From Dehalococcoidales bacterium (lineage in GTDB: Bacteria; Chloroflexota; Dehalococcoidia; Dehalococcoidales; RBG-16-60-22): a stretch of 33,641 nt of DNA. The position numbers were made by a program, and so were the translations under genes. The notes beneath the pieces are model-generated. The model did not search any database. It worked only from the letters and a program-made list of their open reading frames with translations, and was not told where the DNA came from. Shown one piece after another: positions 1 to 8,655 of this stretch (position 1 is its first letter; each line of letters opens with the position of its first letter). Location: NCBI GenBank assembly GCA_028714335.1, contig JAQTMM010000014.1:1-33641 (forward strand), in the 5' to 3' direction.

Positions 1-456
1 CGTTACATAATGTGCTGCCGATAACTGCCCCGCGTCCTGCCCCCACGTGCAATGGCCCGGTAGGGTTCGCGCTGACGAACTCAATCTGGATTTTTTGCCC
101 CTTGCCGGTGTCAATATTCCCGTACGCCTTACCGCTCTTTAAAACCTCATCCACCTGCCCCGCCAGCCAATCTTCTTTAAGCGTAAAGTTGATGAATCCC
201 GGCGGCGCTATGTCCGCCTTCTCTATCTCCCGGGAGGGCGGCATGCACGCGATAATCTCCTTGGCGATGTCCATCGGCTTCATCTTGGCAACTTTGGTCA
301 GCTTTAACGGCACGCTGCAGGAATAATCACCGTGCCCTGCATTTTGTGGGTGCTCGATGATGATTTCCGGCGCGTCAAAAGCCGGCAGCTTCCCTTCCTT
401 CTGCGCCTTCCCGATGGCTTTTGAAACTAAATCATTAATCGTCTGTTTAAGCATAA
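1..456 (-). CDS. argS: Arginyl-tRNA synthetase, N-terminal part (runs off the window start)
   Basis: Charges tRNA-Arg with arginine in the cytoplasm. Translating the reverse strand from the ATG at 456 gives 152 residues without a stop, continuing past base 1. The N-terminal ~110 residues look like the ArgRS Add-1 domain that binds the tRNA elbow, including the segment NAGHGDYSCSVPLKL. The last ~25 residues are the entry to the class I catalytic core, with the ArgRS hallmark FVSANPTGPLHVG followed by AGRGAVIG; HVGA takes the HIGH position. The start is the first ATG after a TATAAT box, and no Shine-Dalgarno site precedes it. It diverges from the acetyltransferase gene at 537. Only the 5' third is present, so nothing can be said about intactness of the rest. 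Confidence 0.95.
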
Positions 457-470
457 AAATACGAGTAAAT

Positions 471-476
471 TATAAC
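471..476 (-). promoter_or_regulatory. -10 box of the argS promoter
   Basis: The reverse strand reads TATAAT here, 14 nt before the argS ATG. Upstream TTAA-containing sequence gives only a weak -35. The predicted start point leaves a 5' UTR of about 7 nt, too short for a ribosome-binding site. Confidence 0.5.
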
Positions 477-498
477 ATAGAGAAACATAGATTAACAT

Positions 499-527
499 TT
501 GCTTTTCGTTCGTGCCTGTAACATAAT
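499..527 (+). promoter_or_regulatory. Promoter of the AAC(2')-like gene
   Basis: TTGCTT (499-504), a 17-nt spacer and CATAAT (522-527). Transcription should begin near 534, only about 3 nt before the ATG at 537, so the mRNA would be effectively leaderless. No Shine-Dalgarno sequence precedes the ATG. Confidence 0.55.
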
Positions 528-536
528 TTTGATATT

Positions 537-1082
537 ATGCCGTCTGACAGTCTTTACTTAGAAGTAAAAAAGTGCACTGACCTCTCCGTTGGCGAGCCCG
601 CAGAAATCCTCACGCTGTGTAACCATGCGTATGAGAGGGATTTGACTCACTTACTACCTACTTTTCACGATGCCGTCCATGTCCTCGGGCGCGTTGACGG
701 TAAATTAGTCACCCACGCCTTGTGGGTTACGCGCTGGCTCCAAAGCGGTGATAAATCTCTCTGGTGCACCGCCTTTGTAGAAGCTGTCGCCACCGACCAC
801 GCATACCGCCGCCGCGGTTATGCCTCCGCCGTCATGCGCCGCATCACCGAAGAAATCAAGGATTATGACATTGGCGGCCTTTGCACCGGCGGTTCGCAGC
901 ATTTATATCAAACGGTAGGCTGGCAGTTATGGCAAGGGCCCCTCTCTATCCGCCTGAAAGACGGCACATTCATGCCCACGCCGGATGAACACGGCGTCAT
1001 GGTCCTTACCCTCCCCAAAACCCCTCCCTTTAACCTCGCTTCCCCCCTCTCCGCCGAATGGCGTGAAGGCGAATTGTGGTAA
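537..1082 (+). CDS. GNAT acetyltransferase of the aminoglycoside 2'-N-acetyltransferase, AAC(2')-I, type
   Basis: Predicted acetyl-CoA-dependent N-acetyltransferase of 181 residues, the same length as mycobacterial AAC(2')-Ic. The acetyl-CoA loop is RRRGYAS (residues 91-97). Against AAC(2')-Ic as I remember it, the C-terminal third aligns closely: TPDEHGVMVL (148-157) and the ending EWREGELW correspond to TPDDDGTVFVL and DWRAGDVW. Glu82 and Tyr124 fall at the places of its proposed catalytic Glu and Tyr, and the protein likewise ends in Trp181. The family can modify 2'-amino aminoglycosides, but chromosomal homologues may have a housekeeping substrate such as a cell-wall or small-molecule amine. 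The start is fixed by the promoter directly upstream. It stands alone and diverges from argS. Confidence 0.8.
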   Translation: MPSDSLYLEVKKCTDLSVGEPAEILTLCNHAYERDLTHLLPTFHDAVHVLGRVDGKLVTHALWVTRWLQSGDKSLWCTAFVEAVATDHAYRRRGYASAVMRRITEEIKDYDIGGLCTGGSQHLYQTVGWQLWQGPLSIRLKDGTFMPTPDEHGVMVLTLPKTPPFNLASPLSAEWREGELW

Positions 1083-1100
1083 AATTCACCATTTTTATCT

Positions 1101-1135
1101 CCTCTCCCCTCGCGGGAGAGGTTAGGTGAAGGGGA
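1101..1135 (+). repeat. Dispersed palindromic repeat, family A, copy 1
   Basis: CCTCTCCC-N5-GGGAGAGG palindrome (1101-1121) followed by the tail TTAGGTGAAGGGG. Further copies lie at 5017, 14108 and 19870. It sits just after the stop of the acetyltransferase gene and might also weaken read-through. Confidence 0.75.
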
Positions 1136-1164
1136 AAAACACTTCCTTTTTAAAGCATTTACTA

Positions 1165-1194
1165 TTGCTTTGTACTTTACACGCGAACTATAAT
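1165..1194 (+). promoter_or_regulatory. Promoter of the 103-residue membrane protein gene
   Basis: TTGCTT (1165-1170), 18-nt spacer, perfect TATAAT (1189-1194). The predicted start near 1201 leaves about 22 nt of leader containing a GGGGGTGG ribosome-binding site before the ATG at 1224. Confidence 0.6.
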
Positions 1195-1223
1195 TACTAT
1201 TAACATAAATATGGGGGTGGAAA

Positions 1224-1535
1224 ATGCCTGAACAACCAACTAATGAACAGCTTGAACAAAAACTAGATGAAATCAAGACTGCATTGAATATTGAAACAGT
1301 AACAACGAGTGTTATTGATGAAATTAAGTCAAAATTAGTGAATCTGGAAAAAGAAAACAAAAGAAGTACACTAATAAGTATCGCCGCTTTTTCTGGTTCA
1401 TATGTTTTAACTGGATTAGTATTGACCTTGACAGCAGCTGATATTCCTAAAGCTTTTGGATTTGGTTGGGGACTTGTTGGTATCGGTATAGCGGGTGCAT
1501 TAGTTTGTTGGTATAAATCAAGTAAAATTAAATAA
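1224..1535 (+). CDS. Small membrane protein with N-terminal coiled coil, unknown function
   Basis: I do not recognise this 103-residue protein. Residues 1-50 are charged and polar with a heptad-like pattern (LEQKLDEIKTAL, then IDEIKSKLVNLEKEN), which suggests a coiled coil. They are followed by two hydrophobic helices (about 51-72 and 80-97) and a short KSSKIK tail, so it is probably a two-span inner-membrane protein with a cytoplasmic coiled coil. Promoter, GGGGGTGG ribosome-binding site and start are consistent, supporting a real gene. Its base composition is visibly more AT-rich than the flanking genes, which could mean recent acquisition or simply a fast-evolving small gene. The nearest upstream feature is a family A repeat. 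Confidence 0.7.
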   Translation: MPEQPTNEQLEQKLDEIKTALNIETVTTSVIDEIKSKLVNLEKENKRSTLISIAAFSGSYVLTGLVLTLTAADIPKAFGFGWGLVGIGIAGALVCWYKSSKIK

Positions 1536-1548
1536 AAATGTTATTTTT

Positions 1549-1605
1549 AGGGGAGTAGCTTGCGGAGAGGGGCGCCAGCCCCTCTCTCCTAACCTCCCCC
1601 TCTCC
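1549..1605 (+). repeat. Family B repeat, copy 1, upstream of the 23S gene
   Basis: Begins AGGGGAGTAG, contains a GAGAGGGGC/GCCCCTCTC palindrome (1565-1573 with 1578-1586) and ends CCCCCTCTCC. A diverged copy in the same orientation lies at 5126-5179, on the other side of the 23S gene. Confidence 0.65.
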
Positions 1606-1654
1606 AAACAAAATCAAGAAGAAATACTGCACAAAAACCCGTTTGGAGAGGGGG
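1596..1654 (+). repeat. 14-bp perfect inverted repeat
   Basis: CCCCCTCTCCAAAC (1596-1609) and its exact reverse complement (1641-1654) enclose 31 bases. Together with the overlapping family B palindrome it resembles a small non-autonomous mobile element. It fills most of the 1536-1734 gap, in which I see no gene. Confidence 0.6.
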
Positions 1655-1734
1655 ATAAGGGGGTAAGGTATCATAATCCACCTTTTTAAAGAATTTATCT
1701 CCCAAAAATCTCCTCCAAAACCCCACAAATCTTA

Positions 1735-1764
1735 TTGACAAACACAAACGCCAGGTGATATTAT
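1735..1764 (+). promoter_or_regulatory. Promoter of the 23S rRNA gene
   Basis: A perfect TTGACA (1735-1740), an 18-nt spacer and TATTAT (1759-1764). Transcription should begin near 1771, giving a ~188-nt leader before the mature 23S. Its presence shows that this 23S gene is expressed on its own rather than from a 16S operon. Confidence 0.75.
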
Positions 1765-1806
1765 TATATCTGCATATGAAGAAGGCATACACATAGTAAG
1801 TTCCCC

Positions 1807-1868
1807 CTGGTGGTAAACAAACCAGACAACTTGGTCTGGTGGGCAAAAACCGCCAGACCTTTTCTTTT
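1807..1868 (+). terminator. Attenuator-like hairpins in the 23S leader
   Basis: GGTCTGGTGG (1833-1842) pairs with CCGCCAGACC (1850-1859) through 10 bp, loop GCAAAAA, followed by TTTTCTTTT (1860-1868): a typical intrinsic terminator between promoter and 23S. ACCAGAC (1821-1827) can instead pair with GTCTGGT (1834-1840), which would block the terminator. CTGGT (1807-1811) can pair with ACCAG (1821-1825), which would block that. This three-segment layout is that of a transcription attenuator. Downstream, TTAAAAACTGAATAT (1881-1895) resembles the antitermination region of rRNA leaders. Confidence 0.5.
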
Positions 1869-1958
1869 GCCTTCCGCACCTTAAAAACTGAATATCAACG
1901 AGCCAAAGTGTCAAAACAATTCATCTGTAAAAATGTATCTAGTATCAAACCTGAAGCA

Positions 1959-4937
<2,979 letters not shown>

Positions 4938-4982
4938 GTTTCAGAATTGATATTAGACAAACACTTTAGACTCGTTTAACCT

Positions 4983-5012
4983 GACCCCGATTTTTCATCG
5001 GGGTCTTTTTTT
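4983..5012 (+). terminator. Intrinsic terminator of the 23S transcription unit
   Basis: GACCCCGAT (4983-4991) and ATCGGGGTC (4997-5005) form a perfect 9-bp stem with loop TTTTC, followed by seven T. It lies 46 bases past the mature 23S end, leaving no room for a 5S gene in the transcript. Confidence 0.92.
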
Positions 5013-5016
5013 AATT

Positions 5017-5047
5017 CCTCTCCCTTGACGGGAGAGGTTAGGTGAGG
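5017..5047 (+). repeat. Family A repeat, copy 2
   Basis: CCTCTCCC-N5-GGGAGAGG (5017-5037) followed by TTAGGTGAGGG. It begins directly after the T-tract of the 23S terminator. Confidence 0.75.
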
Positions 5048-5085
5048 GTGAAAATCCCCTTTTACCCAACCGCCTTTTCCCACTG

Positions 5086-5110
5086 TCATTCTGGTGCAGA
5101 CCAGAATCCA
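5086..5110 (+). repeat. Short palindrome, TCATTCTGG type
   Basis: ATTCTGG (5088-5094) and CCAGAAT (5101-5107) form a perfect 7-bp stem with a six-base loop. A related but longer palindrome, ATTCCAGC...GCTGGAAT, lies at 14053-14096. The 4945-5305 gap holds only this, the terminator, repeats of families A and B, and the next promoter. Confidence 0.5.
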
Positions 5111-5125
5111 CTATTGAATTAACTC

Positions 5126-5179
5126 AGGGGAGTAGTCCCACCGAGAGGCGTCACACCCTCTCGCTTTATCCCCCTCTCC
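5126..5179 (+). repeat. Family B repeat, copy 2, downstream of the 23S gene
   Basis: Shares AGGGGAGTAG, a GAGAGG...CCCTCTC palindrome and a CCCCCTCTCC end with 1549-1605, in the same orientation. The two copies bracket the whole 23S unit as imperfect direct repeats about 3.5 kb apart. Confidence 0.6.
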
Positions 5180-5247
5180 ACATTCGTTACCTTTTCCCCC
5201 AAACCATCCCGGCGAAAGCCGGGAACCAGACCTTACCCCCCAATTCC

Positions 5248-5276
5248 TTGACACCCAAAACCCACCCCCTTACAAT
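5248..5276 (+). promoter_or_regulatory. Promoter of the 63-residue membrane protein gene
   Basis: Perfect TTGACA (5248-5253), 17-nt spacer, TACAAT (5271-5276). The predicted start near 5283 leaves about 22 nt including the AGGAGG ribosome-binding site. Confidence 0.75.
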
Positions 5277-5305
5277 AAAACTATCCCGTATTCTAGGAGG
5301 CCGCA

Positions 5306-5497
5306 TTGAAAGACAAAGAAAAAACCGCCAAAAAAACTCATGATAGAATGGTCACCGGAGGACTCTGTATCGCGGCTGGTATTCTAATAGGTATCGGGAT
5401 TGGAGGTGCGTTAGGTCACCTTGTCAGCGGCATGCTCATCGGCCTTGGAGGTGGCTTTTTTACCTTCGCCATGATACTCATATTAAAACGAAACTAA
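5306..5497 (+). CDS. Small membrane protein, unknown function (TTG start)
   Basis: A 63-residue protein that I do not recognise. The N-terminus is highly charged (MKDKEKTAKKTHDR). Two glycine-rich hydrophobic segments follow (about 16-36 and 39-59), and the protein ends LKRN, so it is probably a two-span membrane hairpin with positively charged cytoplasmic ends. The GIGIGGALG and GLGGG spacing is typical of tightly packed helices. TTG is chosen as start because AGGAGG (5295-5300) lies five bases upstream and a consensus promoter precedes it; no ATG is available in this frame nearby. It is monocistronic, since the next gene has its own promoter. Confidence 0.75.
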   Translation: MKDKEKTAKKTHDRMVTGGLCIAAGILIGIGIGGALGHLVSGMLIGLGGGFFTFAMILILKRN

Positions 5498-5539
5498 ATG
5501 ATTCCCCAATAAAACCCCACATCCCCTTTCCCCCCACTC

Positions 5540-5569
5540 TTGACAAAATCCCACACCGCAAGCCATAAT
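5540..5569 (+). promoter_or_regulatory. Promoter of the DUF4177-like gene
   Basis: Perfect TTGACA (5540-5545), 18-nt spacer, CATAAT (5564-5569). Confidence 0.65.
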
Positions 5570-5618
5570 CTACGTGTAGTTTTATCTAACTGCGAATAAA
5601 ATAATGAAAGGAATAAAG

Positions 5619-5828
5619 ATGGCATACGTCTATAGGATGGTACAGCTCCCCCAGAATATCGCCGCCACCCCTGGGCAGGAAGGTGAAGTAGCCGCCTACC
5701 TCGAATCCACCGTCAACGCTCACGCCAAACAGGGCTGGGAGTTCTATCGCGTGGACACCATCGGCATGCCCGCCCGCTCCGGACGGCCCGAATACTTCGT
5801 CGCCACCTTCAGGGCGGAAGTACAGTAA
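5619..5828 (+). CDS. DUF4177-like small protein
   Basis: A 69-residue soluble protein. The central AHAKQGWEFYRVD, followed after a short loop by a hydrophobic strand (EYFVATFRA), matches the general pattern of DUF4177-type proteins: strand, helix ending in a GWE motif, strand, strand. Function is unknown for the family. The ATG at 5619 is preferred over the in-frame ATG at 5604 because AAAGGAA, the likely ribosome-binding site, lies between them. It has its own promoter and converges on the cupin gene, from which it is separated by a terminator serving the other strand. Confidence 0.6.
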   Translation: MAYVYRMVQLPQNIAATPGQEGEVAAYLESTVNAHAKQGWEFYRVDTIGMPARSGRPEYFVATFRAEVQ

Positions 5829-5851
5829 AGCTCCAACTATATTATAAAGGT

Positions 5852-5883
5852 AAAAAGGGAGGGGGCCTTAAGTGCCCCCTCTC
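5852..5883 (-). terminator. Intrinsic terminator of the 10.9-5.9 kb leftward operon
   Basis: On the reverse strand a 10-bp GC-rich stem (5883-5874 with 5866-5857, one G-U pair) with loop ACTTAAG is followed by TTTTT (5856-5852). It begins directly after the cupin stop codon. Confidence 0.85.
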
Positions 5884-5885
5884 CG

Positions 5886-6242
5886 TTACTCTGCCAGCCT
5901 GATTCCCGGCCTCTGCATACAAATGTGGGCGAACGTACTATCATTCGTCGCCCCGTGCCAGTGTGCCTCTCCCGGCGCAATATAAACCACCGACCCCGGC
6001 GTCACCACCTTCTCCTCATCCTTTGTCGCCACGATGCCCTTCCCCTCGGTCACATAAAGAATCTGCTCGTAATCATGCACGTGGAAGTTCAACCGCGCCC
6101 CCTTCCCGAAACTCACCAGCAAAACGCTGAATCCCCCCGTATCCTTAGAGCTGACCAGTTCCTTGCGGTGCACCGGACCCTGCTTTACTATTTCATCCTT
6201 GGTTTCAACTACGCCAACGTCATTAACGTGATTAACTATCAT
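5886..6242 (-). CDS. Cupin-domain protein
   Basis: A single-domain cupin of 118 residues. Motif 1 is FHVHDYEQILYVTEG, with His54 and His56 and an acidic or amide ligand at Glu59/Gln60. Motif 2 is PGEAHWHG, with His94. These residues would bind one divalent metal in a beta-barrel. Such small cupins act as isomerases, dioxygenases or ligand sensors, and the substrate cannot be read from sequence. The ATG follows AGGAGG by five bases. It is the last gene of the leftward group and lies 12 bases after the beta-hydroxyacid dehydrogenase gene, so it may act on the same small organic acid or its product. Confidence 0.8.
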   Translation of the reverse strand: MIVNHVNDVGVVETKDEIVKQGPVHRKELVSSKDTGGFSVLLVSFGKGARLNFHVHDYEQILYVTEGKGIVATKDEEKVVTPGSVVYIAPGEAHWHGATNDSTFAHICMQRPGIRLAE

Positions 6243-6254
6243 CTTTGCCTCCTG

Positions 6255-7145
6255 TTATTTAGATGTCCTCACCTCTACCCCCGCCGCCTTCTCCAGCGGC
6301 AGTATCACCGCGTCCACGCCTTTATCAACGTAACCCGCCGCTATCGTGTCCTCCAAATCCTTCTTCACCGCGTCCCCCACCGGCAGCGGTACGCCGTATT
6401 CCTCTCCCAGCCCCAGTGCCAGCCCGATGTCCTTATACGCCAGGCTGATTTTAAAGCCCGGTTCGAAGTTCCCCACGAACGTCGTCTTGGGGTATTGCTT
6501 GGCGCACCAGTTCTCGCCGGTGCTCGTCGAAATTATATCTAAAAGAACCTGTGGGTCTATCCCCGCTTTAACCCCCAGCACAAACCCCTCCGCCGATATT
6601 GAGTTGATGGCTAATGATATCAAATTATTCACCAGTTTCGCCGCGTTGCCGCACCCCACGTCGCCCACGCGCACTACCTTCTGCCCCATCGCCATCAGCG
6701 CCTTATTGACCTTCTCCAGCGCGTTGGCGTTGCCCCCCACCATTATCGTTAACGACCCCGCCTCCGCGCCCCTCACTCCCCCGCTGACCGGCCCGTCCAG
6801 CACCGTGACGCCTTTCTTTGCGGCGTCTTCGGCTATCTTTCTCATCAACGACGGCGAATTGGTACTCATATCTACGTAAATATCCCCCTCTTTCCACCCC
6901 TTTAAAAGCCCGTTTTCGCCGTAAACCACTTCCTCCACGATTTGCGGCGTCGGCAAACTGGATAAGATTACATTACACTGTTGTGCCATATCTTTAGGCG
7001 TGTCCGCCCACTTGGCGCCCTTTTCCAAAAGCGGTGCGGCGGCTTCTTTCACCGCGTCGTATATCGTTAAATCGTACCCCGCCTCCATCACGTTCCGCGC
7101 CATGTGCCGCCCCATTTGCCCCACCCCGATAAATCCAATCTTCAT
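6255..7145 (-). CDS. NAD(P)-dependent beta-hydroxyacid dehydrogenase (3-hydroxyisobutyrate dehydrogenase / tartronate semialdehyde reductase family)
   Basis: Oxidises a beta-hydroxyacid to the semialdehyde, or the reverse, with NAD(P). The Rossmann nucleotide loop is GFIGVGQMGRHMA at the N-terminus. The substrate signature is DGPVSGGVRGAEAG, and the catalytic lysine lies in GCGNAAKLVNN, where the family has GxGxxxKxxN. The all-alpha C-terminal domain is complete, including the K-D pair in SLAYKDIGLAL. The start is placed at the ATG at 7145 because GGAGG lies five bases before it; an upstream in-frame ATG would put that site inside the gene. The 296-residue length is normal. It lies between an MFS transporter and a cupin, which suggests uptake or export and conversion of an organic acid. 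The exact substrate is uncertain. Confidence 0.88.
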   Translation of the reverse strand: MKIGFIGVGQMGRHMARNVMEAGYDLTIYDAVKEAAAPLLEKGAKWADTPKDMAQQCNVILSSLPTPQIVEEVVYGENGLLKGWKEGDIYVDMSTNSPSLMRKIAEDAAKKGVTVLDGPVSGGVRGAEAGSLTIMVGGNANALEKVNKALMAMGQKVVRVGDVGCGNAAKLVNNLISLAINSISAEGFVLGVKAGIDPQVLLDIISTSTGENWCAKQYPKTTFVGNFEPGFKISLAYKDIGLALGLGEEYGVPLPVGDAVKKDLEDTIAAGYVDKGVDAVILPLEKAAGVEVRTSK

Positions 7146-7179
7146 CTTGGCCTCCATTTCGCTGTGCTGTTATAGCACG

Positions 7180-8583
7180 CTAGACTTTACCGGGCGACGC
7201 TTTGCCCGACCGCCTTGCCACCATTTGCGCTATCACCCCGACGAATGCCAGTGCCGCAAAGATGATGAAGCCCACCTTGACGCTCGTCAGGAACTGTGGG
7301 TAATAAACCGGCGTAATCTCTGCGTCCCCGATGTACACGGAGAACAGTATCATCATAACGCCCATACTCAACATCATGCCTGCCGTGCGCATTGTCCCTA
7401 GCGTCCCCGAAGCCACCCCCAGCACCTTATTTTCCACCGAACTCATTATCACATTCGTGTTCGGCGACACGAACAACCCGATGCCCATGCCGTAAATAGC
7501 CAGCGCCATAATGATATACCACAGCGGCGTGTTGTTCCCCAGGAATATCAGCATTATCAGCGCCACGCAGTTGATTGCCATGCCTACCGTCGCCACCAGC
7601 CGGGGTGCGAATTTTATGGATATCCACCCGGCTAGCACTGTGAAAATCGTCATCACTACCGACGATGCTATCAGCACGACGCCTGCTTGCCCCGGGTCCA
7701 TCCCGTTGATGTACTGCAAATGCAGACTTAATAAAAAGTTCACCGCGAACGTTGAAATATAAGTTACCAGCGCCGCTACGTTGGAGAACATGAATATCGG
7801 GTTTTTCGCGAACAGCGTCAGGTCTAAAATAGGGCTCTTTACCCTCGCCTCCCACCATACAAAGAAGAGTAGCCCCGCTGTCCCCGCCCCGAACATGATA
7901 AAACCTAGCGTCGTCGGCAGGCTGGAAAAGCCGTACATGAACAGCGCTATGGAAAATACGTAAGCAACCGCCCCGATGACGTCTATCTTTTCGCCCTTGG
8001 CTTCCTGCCACTCTGCCCTTATCCCCACGAAGGCCAGTATCACCAGCAATACCCCCAGCCCCCCGCTCAAGAAGAAGATGCTTTGCCACCCCAGGTGGTC
8101 GGTCAACAGCCCCCCGATTAGTGGCCCCAAAGATAATCCTAAATACGTTCCCGCTTGGCTGATGCCCAGCGCTTTAGCTCTTTCCTGTTGCGAGAACACC
8201 GATGTTAATATCGCCACGCTGTTGTTGAACGTCATCCCCGAGCCTAGCCCCTGGAAAACCCGCGAGACTATCAGTAGCGGTACGGAATTGGCGAATCCCC
8301 CGGCAAACGATGCCAGCGTTGCTATCACCAGCCCGATGATGAACAACCGCCTCCGCCCGAAGATGTCGGCGAGCCGTCCCAGCGGCACCTGCACTATCGC
8401 TATGGCGAGGAAATAAGATGTGCTGACCCAGCTCATCACTACCGCGTCCATGTTGAACTGTCGTCCCATTACCGGCAGGGCGACGTTGATGGAAGCTACG
8501 AGAAATGGCAGGATGAAAGCCGTGGTTGTGGCAACGATGAGGATGATGTTTTTGTTGACGGAAGCGTTTTGCTGGGTGGTCAT
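7180..8583 (-). CDS. MFS transporter, DHA2 (EmrB/QacA-like) drug or solute exporter
   Basis: A proton-coupled transporter of 467 residues with about 14 hydrophobic segments, the number typical of the DHA2 branch. Motif A is complete in the loop between helices 2 and 3 (GRLADIFGRRRLF). The antiporter motif C region reads GTYLGLSLGPLIGG. The C-terminus is short and basic. The ATG follows AGGATAAAAAC on the coding strand, a modest ribosome-binding site. It lies 72 bases after the oxidoreductase fusion gene and 34 bases before the dehydrogenase gene, so the four leftward genes probably share a transcript. The cargo could be a drug, or the acid handled by the neighbouring enzymes; sequence alone does not decide. 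Confidence 0.9.
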   Translation of the reverse strand: MTTQQNASVNKNIILIVATTTAFILPFLVASINVALPVMGRQFNMDAVVMSWVSTSYFLAIAIVQVPLGRLADIFGRRRLFIIGLVIATLASFAGGFANSVPLLIVSRVFQGLGSGMTFNNSVAILTSVFSQQERAKALGISQAGTYLGLSLGPLIGGLLTDHLGWQSIFFLSGGLGVLLVILAFVGIRAEWQEAKGEKIDVIGAVAYVFSIALFMYGFSSLPTTLGFIMFGAGTAGLLFFVWWEARVKSPILDLTLFAKNPIFMFSNVAALVTYISTFAVNFLLSLHLQYINGMDPGQAGVVLIASSVVMTIFTVLAGWISIKFAPRLVATVGMAINCVALIMLIFLGNNTPLWYIIMALAIYGMGIGLFVSPNTNVIMSSVENKVLGVASGTLGTMRTAGMMLSMGVMMILFSVYIGDAEITPVYYPQFLTSVKVGFIIFAALAFVGVIAQMVARRSGKASPGKV

Positions 8584-8588
8584 GTTTT

Positions 8589-8609
8589 TATCCTATTGAA
8601 ATAAGGATA
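8589..8609. promoter_or_regulatory. Inverted repeat before the MFS gene, possible operator
   Basis: TATCCT and AGGATA arms separated by nine bases, lying 6-26 bases upstream of the MFS start. One arm also serves as its ribosome-binding region, so the symmetry may be incidental. Confidence 0.3.
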
Positions 8610-8655
8610 GCATGACCCGCCGAAAAATAAAAATCTGTTTTTGGGGTGGAATAAT

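Noticed and set aside
12-326. Rightward frame at the window start
   Set aside because: It is the complement of the argS coding sequence, whose reverse-strand translation is unmistakable.
4938-4982. 5S rRNA after the 23S gene
   Set aside because: Only 45 bases separate the 23S end from the terminator, and no 5S-like sequence occurs there or in the following gap.
6263-8089. Overlapping frames opposite or inside the dehydrogenase and MFS genes
   Set aside because: They are antisense or off-frame shadows of strongly supported genes.
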